A program made the translations under genes and the position numbers. The notes under the pieces are model-generated. The model was not told the origin of the DNA and did not search any database. It saw only the letters and a program-made list of their open reading frames with translations. Of a DNA stretch of 35,352 bases, positions 32,162-35,352 are shown piece by piece; within the stretch, counting starts at the first letter, position 1; each line of letters starts with the position of its first letter. Origin of the DNA: Opitutaceae bacterium (GTDB lineage Bacteria > Verrucomicrobiota > Verrucomicrobiia > Opitutales > Opitutaceae); assembly GCA_028688225.1 (NCBI GenBank), contig JAQTYQ010000032.1:1-35352 (forward strand). Direction: 5' to 3'.

Positions 32162-33028
32162 TCACCTCGCCGTCGTGCTGAGCCCCTTGACGGCGGTCTC
32201 GAGTTCCTCCGCCGTCGGCTGGACCCCGCTGTCGAGCGAGCGGCGGGCGACCTCGACCGCGGTGACGGGCGCGAGGCCCTTCGCAAAGCCGGAGACGGCG
32301 GCGAGGATGCAGCGCAGGTACTGCTGATCATGGGCATTGTTGAACTTGATGCGGGTGGCCATCGGGTTGACGAACCCGTAGGCGCTGAACACCCCGAGCA
32401 GGGTGCCGGTCAGCGCGGCCGCCACCCGTTCGCCGACCACGGAGGGGCCGTCGGCGATGGCCGCCATCGTGTTGATGATGCCGAGCACGGCGGCGACGAT
32501 GCCGATGCCCGGCAGCGAGTCGCCGACCATCTGCAGCACGTGCACGGGGTGGTCCGCCTCCTCGATCTTGGCGTCGAGCTCGGTCAGCATGAGGTCTTCG
32601 AGCTGGTCGGGCTTGATCTTGCCGTCGATGACCGGGCGCAGGCCGTTGCAGAGAAACTCCATCCGCTCCTGGTGCGCCGTCACGACCGGATACCGCTGGA
32701 AGATGGCGCTCTTGGCCGGCTCCATGACGTGCTCCTCGAGCGCGATCAAGCCATTGCGCCGGCCCACCATGAAGATTTCGTAGAGCAGCTTCAGCAGGTC
32801 GAAGTATTCCTCTTTCTTCGGTTTCTTGCTGGAAAAGGCGAGCCGCGCCTTGCCGGTCAGGTCGGAGAGCACGTGCCCGGGGCTGGCGATGATGAGAATG
32901 CCGGTCGCGATGCCGAAGATGACGACAAACTCGGACAGATGGAGCAACACCGCGGGGTGCCCGCCCGCCAGCATGAAGCCGCCCAGCGTCGAGATGACAA
33001 CGAGGATGAAGCCGACCAGGACGAGCAT
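32162..33028 (-). CDS. motA: Flagellar stator protein MotA
   Basis: A 288-residue four-TM stator subunit. TM1 LVLVGFILVVISTLGGFMLA, TM2 FVVIFGIATGILIIA, a large cytoplasmic loop with the rotor-contact charges (KPKKEEYFDLLKLLYEIF, RRNGLIALEEHVMEP), then TM3 and TM4 with the proline-containing SLPGIGIVAAVLGIINTMAA and ALTGTLLGVFSAYGFVNPMA. These match proton-type MotA of the long class. It follows fliA by 12 bases and precedes motB. GAAGGA lies at a good distance before the ATG. Confidence 0.97.
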   Translation of the reverse strand: MLVLVGFILVVISTLGGFMLAGGHPAVLLHLSEFVVIFGIATGILIIASPGHVLSDLTGKARLAFSSKKPKKEEYFDLLKLLYEIFMVGRRNGLIALEEHVMEPAKSAIFQRYPVVTAHQERMEFLCNGLRPVIDGKIKPDQLEDLMLTELDAKIEEADHPVHVLQMVGDSLPGIGIVAAVLGIINTMAAIADGPSVVGERVAAALTGTLLGVFSAYGFVNPMATRIKFNNAHDQQYLRCILAAVSGFAKGLAPVTAVEVARRSLDSGVQPTAEELETAVKGLSTTAR

Positions 33029-33040
33029 GAGGTCCTTCGG

Positions 33041-33826
33041 TCAGCTGTTGCGCATTCGGTTCACATACGCCCGCAGCCCGAGCACGGTTTGCGAATGTAT
33101 CTGGCAAATGCGCGATTCCGTCAGGCCGAAGACCGCGGCGATCTCGGCCAGGCGCATGTCTTCGAAATAGTACATGGCGAGAATCTTCCTCGGTATATCG
33201 GGCAATTGCTCGATTCGTTGAGCGACAAGTTTTCGCAGCTCCTCCTGCTCGAGGCGGTCGCGGCCGGTGACGTCGCTTTCATCGGCGATCACCTCGTGCA
33301 GCGACCCGCCGTCATTCTCCTCGTCGGCCGGCTGGTCGATGGCGACAAAGCTCACGGGCCGGGATTCCTCCAGCCACCGGGCGTATTTCTTGGCGGAGAG
33401 GCCCAGGCGGTCGCGAATCTCCTCCTCCCGCGCCGGCCGGCCGGTGGCCTGTTCGATGGCGTTGATCGCCTCCTTGATCTTGCGCGCCTTGGCGCGGGCG
33501 CGGCGCGGGCACCAGTCGAGGCGCCGCAACTCGTCGAGCACCGCGCCCCGGATCCGCATGGTGGCATAAGCGGCGAACGTGTTGTGCTGGCCCGGATCGT
33601 ATTTGCGGACGGCGGCGATCAGGCCCGTGACCCCGACGCTATAGAGATCCTCGACATCGACATGCGAGGGCAGGTTGAGCTTGATGCGGTCGACCGCGTT
33701 GCGGACGAGCGGCAGGTAGCGTTCGATGAGCTCGCGCTCGTCAAGGGTGTGGTCGGAGACGCCGTGGTAGGCGCGCCAGGCGGTGGCGGCGGGGGTCTCG
33801 GCAACGGCGGTGGACGGGGAACTCAT
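33041..33826 (-). CDS. fliA: Flagellar sigma factor FliA (sigma-28)
   Basis: A 261-residue sigma-70 family factor of the FliA/WhiG class, which transcribes late flagellar genes. Region 2: LIERYLPLVRNAVDRIKLNL, DVEDLYSVGVTGLIAAVRKY, NTFAAYATMRIRGAVLDELR. Region 3: IEQATGRPAREEEIRDRLGL. Region 4: LPDIPRKILAMYYFEDMRLA, EIAAVFGLTESRICQIHSQ. Length and order are typical. No FlgM anti-sigma factor is visible in the window, nor did I find a clear TAAA-N15-GCCGATAA promoter. It sits between a short membrane protein gene and motA, and its ATG follows CCGACCCCGCC without a Shine-Dalgarno. Confidence 0.97.
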   Translation of the reverse strand: MSSPSTAVAETPAATAWRAYHGVSDHTLDERELIERYLPLVRNAVDRIKLNLPSHVDVEDLYSVGVTGLIAAVRKYDPGQHNTFAAYATMRIRGAVLDELRRLDWCPRRARAKARKIKEAINAIEQATGRPAREEEIRDRLGLSAKKYARWLEESRPVSFVAIDQPADEENDGGSLHEVIADESDVTGRDRLEQEELRKLVAQRIEQLPDIPRKILAMYYFEDMRLAEIAAVFGLTESRICQIHSQTVLGLRAYVNRMRNS

Positions 33827-33838
33827 GGCGGGGTCGGA

Positions 33839-34171
33839 TTAGCGGGTGGTGGGCTTGGAGGTGGAGAGAGGGGTGGCGCGGGACGCGGCCGGACCGCCGT
33901 TGGCAGCAGCGGCGGCAACCGGCGCGGCCGGCGGCGTGCGGCCATGGGCGGGTTTGGGCGCCTCTTGGGCGGCGGCACGGCGGCGGGCCATGAGCGTCTC
34001 CTGAAAACCGCGCAGGAGCACGGACCAGAACCATTGCACCAGCAGGGCGCCGGTGAGGCAGCCGAGCGCCGCATCGCGCAGGACCAGGTCGGGCGGCCGC
34101 CCTGCCCAGAGGCCCGTGGCGGCACAGAGGAAAAAGCCGGCAAAGCCGCCGGTCAGAAAGAGGGATTTCAT
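33839..34171 (-). CDS. Small two-TM protein between flhF and fliA, unknown function
   Basis: A 110-residue protein I cannot assign. It has two hydrophobic helices (about 3-22, LFLTGGFAGFFLCAATGLWA; about 34-53, AALGCLTGALLVQWFWSVLL), then a basic patch (MARRRAAAQ) and a disordered Ala/Pro tail of 45 residues, probably cytoplasmic. In many flagellates the gene between flhF and fliA is flhG, a MinD-like ATPase of about 290 residues; here that position holds this short protein. The ATG at 34171 is the only one giving both membrane helices. It is preceded by a possible 19-codon reading frame whose stop overlaps its start. Confidence 0.6.
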   Translation of the reverse strand: MKSLFLTGGFAGFFLCAATGLWAGRPPDLVLRDAALGCLTGALLVQWFWSVLLRGFQETLMARRRAAAQEAPKPAHGRTPPAAPVAAAAANGGPAASRATPLSTSKPTTR

Positions 34172-34227
34172 AACCGGGGGGCGGCGGGGCATCGCCGGGC
34201 GGAGAGCATGGTTCCTGGTGGCGTCAT
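34168..34227 (-). CDS. Possible 19-codon leader peptide between flhF and the two-TM protein gene
   Basis: ATG at 34227, six bases after the flhF stop, opens 19 codons (MTPPGTMLSARRCPAAPRL) and the TGA overlaps the next gene's ATG (TTATGA). This would carry ribosomes from flhF to the next gene, as the four-base overlaps elsewhere in the cluster do. Composition gives no further support; it may be chance. Confidence 0.25.
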   Translation of the reverse strand: MTPPGTMLSARRCPAAPRL

Positions 34228-34233
34228 GGGCGG

Positions 34234-35310
34234 TCACGCACCGGGCAGGGTCCGGCGCAGGATCGCGCCGTGGACATCTTCCTCGCAGTCGCCGGTGAGA
34301 GACGGTCCCGTCGCGAGGAACAGCGGCTCCAGGCCGCCGTTGAGCAGGTAGTCCCAGAGCCGGCCCCACTGTGCCAGCTCGTCGAGGTGGGTGAGGACCA
34401 GATGGGTGGCGCCGAGATCGCGTCCCGCCGCGTACGCGTCGCGCAGCGTGGCTGACTCGTAGGCGGCGTTGAGCACCAGCACGCGGCCCTCGATGCGCTC
34501 CTCTTGAAGGAGGCGCGCGAGCGCGGTGTTGTCGGCGGTCCGGCGCAGGGTGAGCGCCGGCAGATCGAGATAAAGGAAACCGGAAGCTTCGGGTGCGATG
34601 AGGGGCGGGGAGTGGTGTTCGTAGGGAACGCCGAGTGCCTCGCAGAAAACGGCCAGCGGTTCGGTGGGATTCGGGCGGTCGAACTCGACCTTGACGACCC
34701 GGCCGTGGCGTTCCCGCCGAAATACCTCGGCGGCGAGCCACTTGCACAACGCGGTCGTACGGCCGGCTCCGGCGGGGCCGAAGAACGCCGCCCGGGGAGG
34801 CAGCGGGCGCGGCGGCCGGCTGGTGGCCTGGCGGCGGAGCTCGTCGGCCATCTGGACGAGCGACTGGTGCAGCGGCCGGTCGGCGAGATCGTTCCAGCGG
34901 GACGTCGGGCCGAGCCGGGAGAGAAACCCTTCGCTGAAACCCGACCGGCGCAACAGATCGGGCAGGCGGATGGAAGCGGGGCGGCCGAACGAACCCGGAC
35001 GGACGGAGCCGTCGCGCTCGGCGGGAGGAACTGCGGCGCCCGCGGGCGCCGCCGGCGCAGTCCGCACCGGTGCGGCATCGCGGGGTTCGTCGTCAGCCGG
35101 GGCCGGGGCCGGCACTTGGGCCACGACCTCGAGACGGGCTCCCCCGAACCAACGACGCCAGCCGGCCTGCTCGGCTGTGCGCACGGAGAGCACGCGGGCA
35201 TCGGCGCCAAGCTGGTCGCGGATCAATTGCGCCGCCTCCGTCGCCGAGCCGACAACGAACCGGTAGCAGGCACCGGGGACGGCGAGCGCGGGGTTGGAGG
35301 CGGTGGTCAT
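34234..35310 (-). CDS. flhF: FlhF-like SRP-type GTPase, degenerate
   Basis: A 358-residue protein of the FlhF plan: an N-terminal B-domain (CYRFVVGSATEAAQLIRDQL, ADARVLSV), a disordered Pro/Ala linker (about 66-115), an NG-like domain from about 115. FlhF normally sets the place and number of flagella as a GTP-driven dimer. Here the P-loop reads GPAGAGRTT (178-186), with Arg184 in place of the catalytic Lys; the G3 DTAG is DLPA (249-252), and G4 TKLDE is THLDE (307-311). GTP hydrolysis is therefore doubtful. Position upstream of fliA and motAB supports the identity. The frame opens at TTG 35316; I use the ATG at 35310. The gene upstream, outside the window, is probably flhA. Confidence 0.85.
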   Translation of the reverse strand: MTTASNPALAVPGACYRFVVGSATEAAQLIRDQLGADARVLSVRTAEQAGWRRWFGGARLEVVAQVPAPAPADDEPRDAAPVRTAPAAPAGAAVPPAERDGSVRPGSFGRPASIRLPDLLRRSGFSEGFLSRLGPTSRWNDLADRPLHQSLVQMADELRRQATSRPPRPLPPRAAFFGPAGAGRTTALCKWLAAEVFRRERHGRVVKVEFDRPNPTEPLAVFCEALGVPYEHHSPPLIAPEASGFLYLDLPALTLRRTADNTALARLLQEERIEGRVLVLNAAYESATLRDAYAAGRDLGATHLVLTHLDELAQWGRLWDYLLNGGLEPLFLATGPSLTGDCEEDVHGAILRRTLPGA

Positions 35311-35352
35311 GGGCAAAACGGGATGCGGCGGGCACGGCGCGGGCCGGGCCTA

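Noticed and set aside
31634..34351. 905-codon open frame on the + strand
   Set aside because: It lies antisense to motB, motA, fliA and flhF, all clear genes; high GC keeps the opposite frame open and its composition (Asp, His, Gly, Val rich) is typical of such shadows.
1..35352. CRISPR arrays, transposases, integrases and phage genes
   Set aside because: I looked for spaced repeats and for DDE, Y1 and tyrosine-recombinase motifs and saw none in the window.

Overview
The window (about 35 kb, high GC) looks like the chromosome of a free-living, flagellated, diderm bacterium, most probably a verrucomicrobium of the Opitutaceae type. Reasons: the outer-membrane receptor carries the 'APFAVSASSNVGYGA' segment after its STN domain, which I recognise from verrucomicrobial TonB-dependent receptors; the flagellum has P- and L-ring genes (flgI, flgH, flgA), which need an outer membrane; secreted carbohydrate-active proteins are clustered; and the flgF product has the unusual 'AQNITS' variant of the rod-protein motif. 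The assignment is inference, since no rRNA is present.

Region 1 (1-16909, + strand) is a polysaccharide-utilisation-like locus. It opens with a trans-envelope signalling module: the tail of an ECF sigma factor, a FecR-type anti-sigma/sensor overlapping it by ATGA, and a TonB-dependent receptor with an N-terminal STN signalling domain. Then come a six-hairpin glycosidase, a nitrilase-superfamily amidase in a less GC-rich stretch, a Tat-exported TIM-barrel-like protein, a polysaccharide-deacetylase-like protein, a two-domain protein (LamG/DUF1080-like plus alpha/alpha toroid) and a 1010-residue TIM-barrel hydrolase-like protein. Five of these have export signals. Two short gene remnants lie between them. 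The substrate cannot be read from the sequence.

Region 2 (16910-17739) is mostly non-coding: a terminator, a REP-like palindrome and a third hairpin, a CAT-anticodon tRNA on the minus strand, then about 560 bases with two long stem-loops and no convincing gene.

Region 3 (17740-21862, + strand) holds a degenerate receiver-HDOD protein, a small exported TonB C-terminal-domain protein and a methyl-accepting chemotaxis protein.

Region 4 (21996-35310, - strand) is a flagellar cluster in two transcription blocks. The upstream block is flhF, a short two-TM protein (where flhG often sits), fliA, motA, motB and a small Cys-containing protein. The downstream block is flgF-flgG-flgA-flgH-flgI-flgJ-flgN-flgK-flgL-fliW-csrA-fliC, so it builds rod, rings, hook-filament junction and filament in order and ends with the FliW/CsrA/flagellin homeostasis trio. 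Between the blocks is a good sigma-54 -24/-12 element with a tandem 14-bp repeat at about -76 to -114, where an enhancer-binding protein would act. Most flagellar genes have no Shine-Dalgarno sequence and start after a C-rich, G-poor stretch. Other oddities are a FlhF with an altered P-loop, a FlgH without a lipobox cysteine, and a flagellin leader with no GGA for CsrA.
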